Assembly: GCA_905234755.1 (NCBI GenBank)
Contig: CAJOIT010000003.1
Coordinates: 135,135 to 199,134 of the forward strand
Reading direction: 5' to 3'
DNA length: 64,000 bases
From: an uncultured Bacteroidales bacterium
GTDB taxonomy: Bacteria; Bacteroidota; Bacteroidia; Bacteroidales; ML635J-15
This document shows positions 19,128 through 26,512 of the stretch, piece by piece. The notes below the pieces were generated by a model that was not told the DNA's origin, searched no databases, and was given only the letters and a program-made list of their open reading frames with translations. Numbering within the stretch: the first letter of the stretch is position 1; every line of letters begins with the position of its first letter. A program made the position numbers and the translations under genes.

Positions 19128-20474
19128 TTATTTGAACAACTTCATGAATTCGTCAACATTAATTTCGTTGTCTTCGAGCTTTACTTGTTCAGCGAGGAAG
19201 TCAACAACCTTGTCTTCGAGTTCGTGTTCGTAGATACGGCGAACTTCGTCTTCCTTCTGGAGGAGTTCCTTTGCGTACTTGTCGGCATATTCGTCAGGAA
19301 TATATGACATTCCGTACTGTGCAAACTGCATGAGAACCATGTCCTTTGCTGCCTTTTCGAGTTCTTCCTTCTCAACCTTGATGTCGTTTTCCTTAGCAAC
19401 CTTGGTCTTGATGAGAGTCCAGCGGAGATCGTCGAGGAACTTCGGGAATTCGTTGTTGATTTCTTCTTCTGTGAGTTTTTCGTTTGTAACCTTAACCCAG
19501 CGTTTCAAGAATTCTTCAGGAAGCTTGAGGTCAAGTTTCTTGGTGAGCTTTTCCTTGAGGTCGAGCATCATCTTGTACTTGCTTTCGCGCTTGAACGATG
19601 CTGAAATATCTTCTGCAATGCGAGTCTTGAATTCTTCCTCATTCTTTACTGTATCCTTGCCAAAGCACTTGTCGAACAAGTCCTGATTGATTTCAGCCTG
19701 CTTGTATTCCTTTACGGTCTTAACAACAAGGCGGAAGTTTGGAGTCATGTTGGCAACTTCTTCCTTCTTAACCTTCAGCATAACAGCAATCTTAGCTTCT
19801 TCCTCGAATGCCTTCTTGATGTCGAAGTCGATGATAGTGTCAACTGTAGCACCGGTGAACTGCTTCTTAATCTTAGCGTCCTTTATGAATTCTATTGCTA
19901 GGCTAGCTTCTTCGTTCTTGATGCCGCCTTCGATTTCAGAACCATCTTCGGCAATCTGTGTGAGGCTACCGGTAAGGAGCGACTTGGCTGTTGCTTTCTT
20001 AACATCTTCGTACTTTCCGTACTGGCTTCTATAGTTTTCGATGTACTTTTCAACATCCTTATCTTCTGCCTTAACAATGTACTTGTTGAGTTTGTCTCTC
20101 TTCGAGAGCTTGATTTCGAATGCAGGAGCAAGACCGAGGTCGAATGCGAATTCGAACTTTTCGTCCTTTGCGAGGTCTATGGTCTTTGTGCCTTCGTTTG
20201 GCAATGGTTCGCCGAGAATGTTAAGCTTTTCGTTTTCAATGTAATCGCTGAGGGCTTTTCCTACGGACTTGTTTAGTTCGTCAGCCAAAACTGCCTGACC
20301 GTACATTTTCCTTATAAGTCCCATAGGTGCGTTGCCTTTTCTGAATCCCTTGATTTCTGCTTTCTGGCGGTAGTTCTTCAAGGTCTTTTCTACGCTTTCT
20401 GCAATGTCTTCCTTACTAATGCTGATGTTCAAAGTAAGGTTTAAATCGTCAATTTGGTTTTTTACAACTTCCAT
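19128..20474 (-). CDS. tig: Trigger factor
   Basis: Ribosome-bound chaperone of 448 residues that shelters nascent chains at the exit tunnel. The N-terminal domain carries the ribosome-docking signature GFRKGNAP (residues 42-49). The middle region takes the place of the FKBP-like domain, and the long helical C-terminal arms are Lys/Glu rich. Length fits the family (E. coli 432). The gene starts at the ATG at 20474 and ends at the shared terminator with the convergent peptidase gene. Upstream lies tRNA-Leu. ClpP/ClpX, often next to tig, are not in this window. Confidence 0.93.
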   Translation of the reverse strand: MEVVKNQIDDLNLTLNISISKEDIAESVEKTLKNYRQKAEIKGFRKGNAPMGLIRKMYGQAVLADELNKSVGKALSDYIENEKLNILGEPLPNEGTKTIDLAKDEKFEFAFDLGLAPAFEIKLSKRDKLNKYIVKAEDKDVEKYIENYRSQYGKYEDVKKATAKSLLTGSLTQIAEDGSEIEGGIKNEEASLAIEFIKDAKIKKQFTGATVDTIIDFDIKKAFEEEAKIAVMLKVKKEEVANMTPNFRLVVKTVKEYKQAEINQDLFDKCFGKDTVKNEEEFKTRIAEDISASFKRESKYKMMLDLKEKLTKKLDLKLPEEFLKRWVKVTNEKLTEEEINNEFPKFLDDLRWTLIKTKVAKENDIKVEKEELEKAAKDMVLMQFAQYGMSYIPDEYADKYAKELLQKEDEVRRIYEHELEDKVVDFLAEQVKLEDNEINVDEFMKLFK

Positions 20475-20558
20475 TAGGTCGTTTTTTTGAAATAATTACT
20501 AAAAATACAAATTATTATAATCTAAAAAACCGCACCATTTTGTAAATGCGGTTGCTTG

Positions 20559-20640
20559 TACGGATGAAGGGACTCGAACCCCCACGCCTTTCGGCACTAG
20601 ATCCTAAGTCTAGCGCGGCTACCAATTACGCCACATCCGC
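20559..20640 (-). tRNA. tRNA-Leu (anticodon UAG)
   Basis: 82-nt tRNA. The acceptor stem GCGGATG pairs with CATCCGT; the anticodon loop is CUUAGGA inside the stem CUAGA/UCUAG; the variable arm is long, as expected of Leu; the T arm contains GGTTCGAGTCC. The 3' CCA is not encoded (the genome reads ACAA). Confidence 0.93.
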
Positions 20641-20651
20641 GAATTGCGGCG

Positions 20652-20659
20652 CAAAGATA
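20652..20659 (-). promoter_or_regulatory. -7 promoter box for tRNA-Leu
   Basis: TATCTTTG on the minus strand, 11 bp upstream of the mature 5' end. Confidence 0.65.
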
Positions 20660-20907
20660 CAATTTTTTTCGTTAAGAAAATTATTCTTTACGATTTTTTT
20701 ATTGGCTTTGTTTCTCGTTTATTTACAGATATTTATGTTGTATGTTTAAAAGTTCAGCATTTATATTTCGCGTTCCACGATTTTGGGGATTGCAGACATG
20801 AAATAGAACGGTAGGTTTATAAGTTTGAAAGGTGTTTTTGTGCACAATTTTTCATGAACTTAGTGCTTTGTGTCTAAATGCTTGAATGTCAGGTGGTAAT
20901 CACGGCG

Positions 20908-20915
20908 CAAAGATA
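20908..20915 (-). promoter_or_regulatory. Orphan -7 promoter box
   Basis: TATCTTTGCGCCG on the minus strand reads away from the 33-bp repeat array toward tRNA-Leu. The 250 bp between this box and the tRNA promoter hold no convincing gene; only a 12-codon frame (from an ATG near 20858) was seen. A short RNA or a leader is possible. Confidence 0.4.
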
Positions 20916-20922
20916 ATATTTT

Positions 20923-21038
20923 GTTTCAAAACATAGGTAAAAATTTGTAATTTTTGTTTCAAAACATAGGTAAAATCTTGTTTAATTTGTTTCAAAACAT
21001 AGGTAAAAAATAGTTGTTTTTGTTTCAAAACATAGGTA
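20923..21038. repeat. Four-copy tandem array, 33-bp period
   Basis: GTTTCAAAACATAGGTA occurs identically at 20923, 20956, 20989 and 21022. Each start is exactly 33 bp from the last, separated by 16-bp AT-rich stretches of differing sequence. It occupies the gap between tRNA-Leu and tsaE and is not a coding repeat. Confidence 0.9.
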
Positions 21039-21040
21039 TC

Positions 21041-21068
21041 GTAGTCCTGTAATGCATTGCGAGACTAC
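21041..21068. repeat. 28-bp palindrome with AATGCATT core
   Basis: GTAGTC and GACTAC arms around an AATGCATT centre; same architecture as 14849-14878 but with different arm sequence. It is directly adjacent to the 33-bp array. Confidence 0.65.
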
Positions 21069-21103
21069 AGAATTATACATTGTTCATTATCAATTATCAA
21101 TTT

Positions 21104-21526
21104 TCAATTGAAAATCATCCTTATTGTCCTGACCTTCTTATCGTCTTGTGTAATAGTGACTTTAGCAATCCCATCGGGTAGGATGTCGTCTATTTTTTCC
21201 GACCATTCCATAAATATGTAAGCTCCACTTTCAAGGTACTCCTCGAAGCCCATGTCATATACTTCGCGAAGGTCGTCGATGCGGTAGAAGTCGAAATGGA
21301 AAATCTGTCCGTATTTCTTTGAATAGTATTCGTTTACGATAGCAAAGGTGGGACTTGTGATTTCGTCCTCGACTTCCATTTCGCGGCAGAGTTCCTTGAG
21401 GAATGTCGTTTTGCCTACGCCCATTTCGCCGTAGAAGGCAAAAATCTTCGTGTCGCCTGCGTATTCAAGGAATTTTTTAGCAGCGCTGCGAAGTTCGCTT
21501 ATGTCGTTTACAATGATTTCACACAT
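21104..21526 (-). CDS. tsaE: TsaE, tRNA threonylcarbamoyladenosine ATPase
   Basis: ATPase subunit of the TsaBDE complex that installs t6A at position 37 of ANN-decoding tRNAs. The protein has 140 residues, the usual size. It shows the Walker A motif GEMGVGKTTF (about 33-42), SPTFAIVNEY and the Walker B-like FHFDFYRIDDLREV, then EYLESGAYIFMEWSEKI, all diagnostic for the YjeE/TsaE family. It is the last gene of a minus-strand run with the transketolase subunit (9-bp gap) and the polyprenyl synthetase. Confidence 0.95.
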   Translation of the reverse strand: MCEIIVNDISELRSAAKKFLEYAGDTKIFAFYGEMGVGKTTFLKELCREMEVEDEITSPTFAIVNEYYSKKYGQIFHFDFYRIDDLREVYDMGFEEYLESGAYIFMEWSEKIDDILPDGIAKVTITQDDKKVRTIRMIFN

Positions 21527-21535
21527 TTCTTTTCC

Positions 21536-22480
21536 CTATTTGTTTATGAATGCAAGAGCCTTTGCTGTAATGTTTTCGGCATCGAGACCAAACATTTTCA
21601 GCAGTTCGCTTGGCTTTCCCGATTCGCCGAAGCAGTCGGGCATACCTATTATTTTCATCGGGGTGGGGCGGTGTTCGCCAAGAACTTCGGCAACAGCTCC
21701 GCCAAGTCCGCCGGTAATCTGATGCTCCTCGATGGTGATGATTCTGCCAGTTTCGTTGGCAATGTCAACTATCGCCTGCTTGTCGATTGGTTTTAAGGTG
21801 TGAATGTTCATTACTGCTGCTGAAATTCCCTGTGCATCAAGTCGTTCGGCTGTTTCTAAGGCAGTCCAGACCATTGAGCCGGTGGCGATTATGCCTAAAT
21901 CATTACCATGACTTAGCCATTGAGCCTTGCCGATTTCGAACTTGTCGTTCTTGTCGGTGAAGTTTGGAACAGCCTCGCGTCCGTAGCGGATGTAACAAGG
22001 TGTGTTCAACTGCTTTACGGCTGCAACAGTGGCAAGGTAAGTCTGGTTTTCGTCGCATGGGCTGAGGACTGTCATATTTGGCATAGCACGCATGATGGCA
22101 AGGTCTTCGAGTGCCTGGTGGGTTGCGCCGTCAGGACCGACTGAGATTCCTGCGTGTGCGCCACCGATAATTACATGAAGGTTGTTATAGCACACCGAAA
22201 CGCGAATCTGGTCGATGCTTCTGAGAGCCGAGAACACCGCGTAGGTCGAAAATGCAGGGATTTTTCCCGAAAGTGCAAGTCCGGCGGCTGTTGCTGCTGC
22301 ATTTTGTTCGGCTATGCCCATCGAGAAGAACCTTTCTGGATGGCGTTCCTTGAAAAAGTTCATGCCCACCGAGTTGGTGATGTCGAGTCCGAGGCAGACA
22401 ATCCTTTTGTCGGTGTCGGCGAGGTCGGCCAGTGCTTTTCCGAAGCCGTTCTTGGCGTGGGTTATTTCAACTTGCTTCAT
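21536..22480 (-). CDS. Transketolase family protein, C-terminal (pyrimidine-binding plus C-domain) subunit
   Basis: The protein has 314 residues and covers only the Pyr and C-terminal domains of transketolase. The ThDP-activating Glu region is GIAEQNAAATAAGLAL. GPDGATHQALEDLAIMRAMPNM and PCYIRYGR follow, then a transketolase C-domain (TIEEHQITGGLGGAVAEVL). The ThDP/Mg-binding N-terminal half (GDG-NN motif) is absent here, and the upstream neighbour is a prenyl synthase. The partner subunit must therefore be encoded elsewhere if the enzyme is a split transketolase. DXS-like or other substrate use cannot be excluded. Confidence 0.85.
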   Translation of the reverse strand: MKQVEITHAKNGFGKALADLADTDKRIVCLGLDITNSVGMNFFKERHPERFFSMGIAEQNAAATAAGLALSGKIPAFSTYAVFSALRSIDQIRVSVCYNNLHVIIGGAHAGISVGPDGATHQALEDLAIMRAMPNMTVLSPCDENQTYLATVAAVKQLNTPCYIRYGREAVPNFTDKNDKFEIGKAQWLSHGNDLGIIATGSMVWTALETAERLDAQGISAAVMNIHTLKPIDKQAIVDIANETGRIITIEEHQITGGLGGAVAEVLGEHRPTPMKIIGMPDCFGESGKPSELLKMFGLDAENITAKALAFINK

Positions 22481-22486
22481 GGCGTT

Positions 22487-23458
22487 TTAATTTTCGCGTT
22501 CGATAATGTATTCTGTAATTTGCTTTAAATAAGTGCAGTAGTCGCTTTGTGGCAGTGTGTCGACAAGGGCGAAAACTTCTTCCTTGATTTCGATTGTACG
22601 TTTGTGGCTGCCTTCCATTCCGCCTTTTGCGATGACTGCCTTGCGAATATGCTCAATGTTTTCGGCTGTGCGTGGACTATTCCAAAGTTGCAGGAAATCT
22701 GCTTGTTCGCTTTGTGTCATATTGTTCCATGCGCAGATGAGCGGCATTGTAACCTTGTTTTCCTTGATGTCGTTGCCACTTTCCTTGCCGGTTTTGCCGT
22801 TGGCGGAATAGTCGAGCATATCATCTTTTATCTGGAAGATGTAGCCGATTTTTTCACCGATTTTGCCGATTGCTGAAATTTGCTGTTCGTTTGCTCCTGC
22901 GGTGTATGCTCCAATTTTCATGCACGAAGCTATGAGCGAAACGGTTTTCCTGAAAATGATGTCGAAATAGCGTTTTTCGTCGGTGCAGAAATCGGTGGTG
23001 TCGAGTTGCAAGAGTTCGCCCTCGCTCATTGTGCAGACGGTTGGCATAAGCATGTCGATGATTGCGTGTTCGCCGTTTGCTGCTGCCATGCCAATGGCTT
23101 TTGCCATAAGGTAGTCGCCTGTGAGAACTGCAACCTTGTTTCCTTGGGTGGCATTGAGAGTAGGCTGGTTGCGGCGCAGTTCGGCTTCATCGACGATGTC
23201 GTCGTGGATAAGTGTGGCGTTGTGAAGGATTTCAACTATCAGTGCTGCCCTGTCGGTGTGTATGTTTGCCTTGCCGAAAATCTTTGCCGACAGATAAACG
23301 AGCATCGGGCGTATGCGTTTGCCTTTTGCTGCGAAAGTTTTGTCAATCAGGTATTTGAAGCTGCTGCTGTCTGAACCGATAGTGTCGGCGAGCAGTTTTT
23401 CGTAGCTGTCGAGGTCGATTCCTATTCCGCGCGATATTTCCTGAAAACTAGGCAGCAT
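22487..23458 (-). CDS. Trans-polyprenyl diphosphate synthase
   Basis: Chain-elongating isoprenyl diphosphate synthase that condenses IPP onto allylic diphosphates, probably giving the menaquinone side chain. The ATG at 23458 gives 323 residues (MLPSFQEISRGIG); an upstream in-frame extension runs into the tRNA-Arg terminator. Motifs: GKRIRPMLV, the first Asp-rich motif DDIVDEAELRR, and the second DDMLD in FQIKDDMLDY. The residues before the first motif (ILHNATLIHDD) favour a medium- or long-chain product over C15; exact length cannot be read with confidence. It is the first gene of the run with the transketolase subunit and tsaE. Confidence 0.9.
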   Translation of the reverse strand: MLPSFQEISRGIGIDLDSYEKLLADTIGSDSSSFKYLIDKTFAAKGKRIRPMLVYLSAKIFGKANIHTDRAALIVEILHNATLIHDDIVDEAELRRNQPTLNATQGNKVAVLTGDYLMAKAIGMAAANGEHAIIDMLMPTVCTMSEGELLQLDTTDFCTDEKRYFDIIFRKTVSLIASCMKIGAYTAGANEQQISAIGKIGEKIGYIFQIKDDMLDYSANGKTGKESGNDIKENKVTMPLICAWNNMTQSEQADFLQLWNSPRTAENIEHIRKAVIAKGGMEGSHKRTIEIKEEVFALVDTLPQSDYCTYLKQITEYIIEREN

Positions 23459-23483
23459 ATTTACCTTTTGTCTATTGTTTAAC

Positions 23484-23510
23484 AAAAAAAGCACTGTCCC
23501 CAGTGCTTTT
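23484..23510 (-). terminator. Terminator of the tRNA-Arg unit
   Basis: AGCACTG-GGGA-CAGTGCT hairpin followed on the minus strand by seven T, directly downstream of tRNA-Arg. Confidence 0.8.
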
Positions 23511-23511
23511 G

Positions 23512-23585
23512 TGATCCAGACAGGATTCGAACCTGTGGCCTACGGCTTAGAAGGCCGTTGCTCTATCCAGCTGAGCTACTGGACC
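23512..23585 (-). tRNA. tRNA-Arg (anticodon UCU)
   Basis: 74-nt tRNA. The acceptor GGTCCAG pairs with CTGGATC; the D arm is AGCTCAGCTGGATAGAGC; the anticodon loop is CUUCUAA in stem ACGGC/GCCGU; the T arm is GGTTCGAATCC. No encoded CCA. Confidence 0.95.
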
Positions 23586-23600
23586 ATCATTTTCGGACTG

Positions 23601-23631
23601 CAAAAGTACTGCTTTTTGTCGAAGTGGCAAA
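23601..23631 (-). promoter_or_regulatory. Promoter of tRNA-Arg
   Basis: Minus strand TTTG (23631-23628), 19-bp spacer, TACTTTTG (23608-23601). This is the full Bacteroidota consensus, 16 bp before the tRNA. Confidence 0.8.
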
Positions 23632-23703
23632 TATTTTTTTTATTTTTTTGCGCGAGGTGATACAACGATTATTTTGAAATACCCAGTTGCTGATAGGCTA
23701 TCA

Positions 23704-24135
23704 TTATTTAACCCTTGGATAAATGTTTATCTGTCCTCCATTACCATTGTGAAGTTCACCATTAAATCTATATTGGCAACTAGCAACTTTGCATGGCTCT
23801 TCCCACTCTATTTTAATGTCTGTAACAGTATCTCTATATTCGGTATTTTCAATATATACAATGTAGTTGTCAAAATGTCCGATATAGCCATCGTGTTGTT
23901 CATAACCAGTGAGTTCTAGTGAGAAATAATTATGATTTACTTCAAGGTTTACGGTATCAATAATCGAAGACAAATCGTTTTGCTCTGTTCGAATTATATG
24001 AATTTTTAGGGCTTCATTATCCTTTATTTCTGGATAATTCAATCTAACTGCGGCTATTTCGCATTTGTTCTTATTGCATGACACATTTATAAAAACTAAA
24101 ATCAAAATTGTAAATATTAATGCTATTCGTTTCAT
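23704..24135 (-). CDS. Small lipoprotein of unknown function
   Basis: The protein has 143 residues and a lipoprotein signal (MKRIALIFTILILVFINVSC, Cys at 20). The mature part is predicted mostly beta (repeated hydrophobic/polar strands, INLEVNHNYFSLELTGYE-like) with a late CKVASCQYRF cysteine pair. I do not recognise a family. It has its own TATATTTG box at 24159-24166. It is the first of three consecutive lipoprotein genes on the minus strand, with no shared-operon spacing. Confidence 0.7.
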   Translation of the reverse strand: MKRIALIFTILILVFINVSCNKNKCEIAAVRLNYPEIKDNEALKIHIIRTEQNDLSSIIDTVNLEVNHNYFSLELTGYEQHDGYIGHFDNYIVYIENTEYRDTVTDIKIEWEEPCKVASCQYRFNGELHNGNGGQINIYPRVK

Positions 24136-24158
24136 GATAATAATTGTTTTTTATGCGA

Positions 24159-24166
24159 CAAATATA
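24159..24166 (-). promoter_or_regulatory. -7 promoter box for the 143-residue lipoprotein
   Basis: TATATTTG on the minus strand, 23 bp before the ATG at 24135; a TTTG lies 17 bp further up (24187-24184), slightly short spacing. Confidence 0.55.
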
Positions 24167-24221
24167 CTAGAAATTTTATATTACAAATCACGAAAAAAAA
24201 ACTTTATATTTTTTCGATATG

Positions 24222-24797
24222 CTATTCCAGCAGTCTCCAAGTGCAGTTGTTCTCTTTGTCGTAGAATTCAGTAAGACCTTTGCCCTTTACGATAACCATA
24301 TCAGAGAAATCGTAGTCTTTTGTATTTTGCAAAGCAATTGTATCGCCAAGTTTTTGTTCGTGTCCATAATCGTATGGGTTTATGCCTGTGAAATCGTCTT
24401 TATATGATTGGCCTACAACTACAATGTCATTGTCAAAACTTTTTATGGAAACATCTATATTATTTATTGCTCCAACATCTTTGTTTCCCTCTTTTGCATC
24501 GAGATTAAAGTTTATTTCTATTAGCATTTGCTCTGAGCCTAAAACTGCTAACATATAACCTTCACACCCGCATCTGCAATATCTGCTGAGACTATGAGCT
24601 TCAGATTTGTAAAATTTTGTAACTTTTAGTTTTATTACAGAATCATTTTCGTTCTTGAAAGTAACGATGTTGCCTTCTTCGTATGGTGCATATTTGCAGA
24701 GCCATTCGGGGAAAGCAGAGCAATGAATCTGACATGACTGGAATACAAATGCTGAAATAATTAATGATGCTAGTATAAATGCAATGTGTCTTTTCAT
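24222..24797 (-). CDS. Lipoprotein of unknown function, Cys-rich
   Basis: The protein has 191 residues from the ATG at 24797 (MKRHIAFILASLIISAFVFQSC), with a lipobox Cys after about 21 residues; a longer upstream frame starting at 24833 would bury the signal peptide. The mature part includes the cluster YCRCGCEGYM near residue 70 and ends with WRLLE. It is predicted beta-rich. No family recognised. It lies 23 bp downstream of the next lipoprotein gene on the same strand, so the two may share a transcript. Confidence 0.65.
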   Translation of the reverse strand: MKRHIAFILASLIISAFVFQSCQIHCSAFPEWLCKYAPYEEGNIVTFKNENDSVIKLKVTKFYKSEAHSLSRYCRCGCEGYMLAVLGSEQMLIEINFNLDAKEGNKDVGAINNIDVSIKSFDNDIVVVGQSYKDDFTGINPYDYGHEQKLGDTIALQNTKDYDFSDMVIVKGKGLTEFYDKENNCTWRLLE

Positions 24798-24820
24798 AGT
24801 TTTATGAGTTTTAATGTTTT

Positions 24821-25147
24821 TTACCTTCTCCAAATTTCTTCCACTAATGTTGCATCGTCAAAGAAGCAGGGACATTTATTGTCGCCATTTCCCGAAATTC
24901 CACCCATCTGGCATACGATGTTTCCATTTTCATCGTAGATTGTTTCATAAAAATCGGGACATGATGAATCGAAATAATACACTGTTTGTCCTTGGTAATT
25001 ATATTTCAGTACAGATTCAAGACAACCTTTGCGTTGTTCTTTGATTAACTTTTTTATTGGTCTTGGAATCTGGGTGCTGTTTTCGTTTTCGCACGAAACG
25101 AGAGCAAATGCGAACGCAATAATCATTAGAATGCACTTTATTTTCAT
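24821..25147 (-). CDS. Small lipoprotein, DUF6970-like
   Basis: The protein has 108 residues from the ATG at 25147 (MKIKCILMIIAFAFALVSCEN; lipobox Cys at 19). The mature part has QTVYYFDSSCPDFYETIYDENG and ends GGISGNGDNKCPCFF, which resembles from memory a family of small Bacteroidota lipoproteins with a GDGxCPxF ending. Function unknown. A longer frame begins at 25291 but crosses the promoter box and is rejected. Confidence 0.65.
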   Translation of the reverse strand: MKIKCILMIIAFAFALVSCENENSTQIPRPIKKLIKEQRKGCLESVLKYNYQGQTVYYFDSSCPDFYETIYDENGNIVCQMGGISGNGDNKCPCFFDDATLVEEIWRR

Positions 25148-25172
25148 AATGAAACCTCTTATTGTTATTCGG

Positions 25173-25180
25173 CAAAGATA
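25173..25180 (-). promoter_or_regulatory. -7 promoter box for the 108-residue lipoprotein
   Basis: TATCTTTG on the minus strand, 25 bp before the ATG at 25147. Confidence 0.6.
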
Positions 25181-25250
25181 GTAAAATTTCTTTTTTTGTC
25201 TGTTTTTTTTTCGCTTTAACATCATGCAGTTGAAAAAAGATGTCGGAAGG

Positions 25251-25283
25251 TTGAAAATGAGAACGAAAGGCAAGATATTTTTG
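25251..25283 (+). promoter_or_regulatory. Promoter of the Gfo/Idh/MocA gene
   Basis: TTG (25251), 22-bp spacer, TATTTTTG (25276-25283), 17 bp before the ATG at 25301. The GTG at 25283 overlaps the box and is not a start. Confidence 0.55.
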
Positions 25284-25300
25284 TGCATCAAATTTTAAGA

Positions 25301-26251
25301 ATGATAAGGACTGGCGTTTACGGAAGCATTGATTCGAGCACTGTGGGAATGGTGGAGAACATTCTCGATGTGGCCGAACTTGATGTCGTTGGCATGTACT
25401 CTGCAAAAACAGAGCATAGCGACACCAAGTTGCATCTGCGCGAGTTCGACGAGGAAGGTGCTTTCCTCAACAATGTCGATGCAGTAATCGCCGTTTCCCC
25501 TGCAACTAGCTTGGAAGAGATAAAAACATTGGTGAAGTCGTCGAAGCATGTGTTTTTCGAGCCTGCATCGTCGTATTGCAGTACCGATGTTACCAAGTTG
25601 TCGAGTATAGTGGATGAAGCAAATGTAAAGGTTCAGGCAGGATTCCACCATCGTTTCAACAACACTTTCCTTTCGGCAAAGCCGTTCATTGTTTCGCCGC
25701 GATTCATACAGTCGGTAAACCACAGGCGTTTCAATTCCAACAGCGAATACTGCTCTGTGCTGATGGACATGCTCATCAACGATGTTGACATTGTGCTGAG
25801 CGTGGTGAAGTCGAATGTGAAGAACATTTACGCAAGTGCTTCTGCCATAACGCAGATGCCGTCTGTTGCACCCGATATAATTAACGCTCGCATTGAGTTC
25901 TACAACGGTTGCGTGGCGCATTTCGTTGCCAGCCGTATTGCCGAGGATGATTCGCACAAGATGACATTCTACTGCCGCGACAGCTATACCAATATCGACA
26001 TGCTTGCAAACAAGGCTTCGCTTGTGAAAAAGCGTGGCGATGTGGACGACCCGTCGTTCTTCAGCCAGTCGATTGGCGATTTGAGCGTCGAGCAGATTAT
26101 GGTAAGACCTAACAATGTCTATTACGATGAGTTTACATCGTTTGCAAAGTCAATCCTTTACAACAAGTCGCCTGAAGTCAATGTCGATACCATCCTCAAG
26201 ACCTACGAGGTGGTGAAGAAGATAAAGGACAAGATAAAATTGGGATTTTAG
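25301..26251 (+). CDS. Gfo/Idh/MocA-family oxidoreductase
   Basis: NAD(P)-dependent oxidoreductase of 316 residues from the ATG at 25301. N-terminal Rossmann fold: MIRTGVYGSIDSS, VVGMYSA, then VDAVIAVSPATSLEEIKTLV and KHVFFEPASS, the usual order for the family, where EKP is more common than EPA. The C-terminal alpha/beta domain holds VQAGFHHRFN and MLINDVDIVLSVV, the latter resembling the DxxxHDxD helix but with Asn-Asp for His-Asp. The missing catalytic Lys and His make activity on a sugar uncertain. It is monocistronic. Confidence 0.8.
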   Translation: MIRTGVYGSIDSSTVGMVENILDVAELDVVGMYSAKTEHSDTKLHLREFDEEGAFLNNVDAVIAVSPATSLEEIKTLVKSSKHVFFEPASSYCSTDVTKLSSIVDEANVKVQAGFHHRFNNTFLSAKPFIVSPRFIQSVNHRRFNSNSEYCSVLMDMLINDVDIVLSVVKSNVKNIYASASAITQMPSVAPDIINARIEFYNGCVAHFVASRIAEDDSHKMTFYCRDSYTNIDMLANKASLVKKRGDVDDPSFFSQSIGDLSVEQIMVRPNNVYYDEFTSFAKSILYNKSPEVNVDTILKTYEVVKKIKDKIKLGF

Positions 26252-26325
26252 GGAATTTAATGATTAGCTTCGCTGATTTAAAAATTCAAAAATTTAACAA
26301 TTCAAAGATTTAATGTTGTTCATTT

Positions 26326-26351
26326 GTAGGGGTTGGTTTCAAACCTATCCC
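26326..26351. repeat. Imperfect inverted repeat GTAGGGGTTGGTTT..AAACCTATCCC
   Basis: Arms around GGTTT-C-AAACC, in the 260-bp gap after the oxidoreductase. The GTAGGGG arm also starts the palindrome at 14849. Confidence 0.5.
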
Positions 26352-26391
26352 GTAAAATGATATAAAAAAATTGACCCCAGTTGTTTGCGGA

Positions 26392-26410
26392 TGCTGAAAC
26401 AAGTTCAGCA
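26392..26410. repeat. TGCTGAA-ACAAG-TTCAGCA inverted repeat
   Basis: Perfect 7-bp arms, 5-nt loop, followed by TGACGGTGACGGGATG. This unit resembles dispersed repeats seen in other genomes (from memory). Confidence 0.6.
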
Positions 26411-26450
26411 TGACGGTGACGGGATGCCAGCAAATATTCTATTGTGTGAT

Positions 26451-26481
26451 GTTGTTAATTCTTCCAAAAGCGTTATTTTTG
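26451..26481 (+). promoter_or_regulatory. Promoter of the 370-residue lipoprotein gene
   Basis: GTTG (26451-26454), 19-bp spacer, TATTTTTG (26474-26481), 31 bp before the ATG. Confidence 0.65.
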
Positions 26482-26512
26482 CAATATTAATGTTTCAATA
26501 TAATAAATAGGT

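Noticed and set aside
20923..21038. Possible CRISPR array
   Set aside because: Repeat of 17 bp and spacers of 16 bp are too short, spacers are AT-rich and similar in composition, and no cas genes are present.
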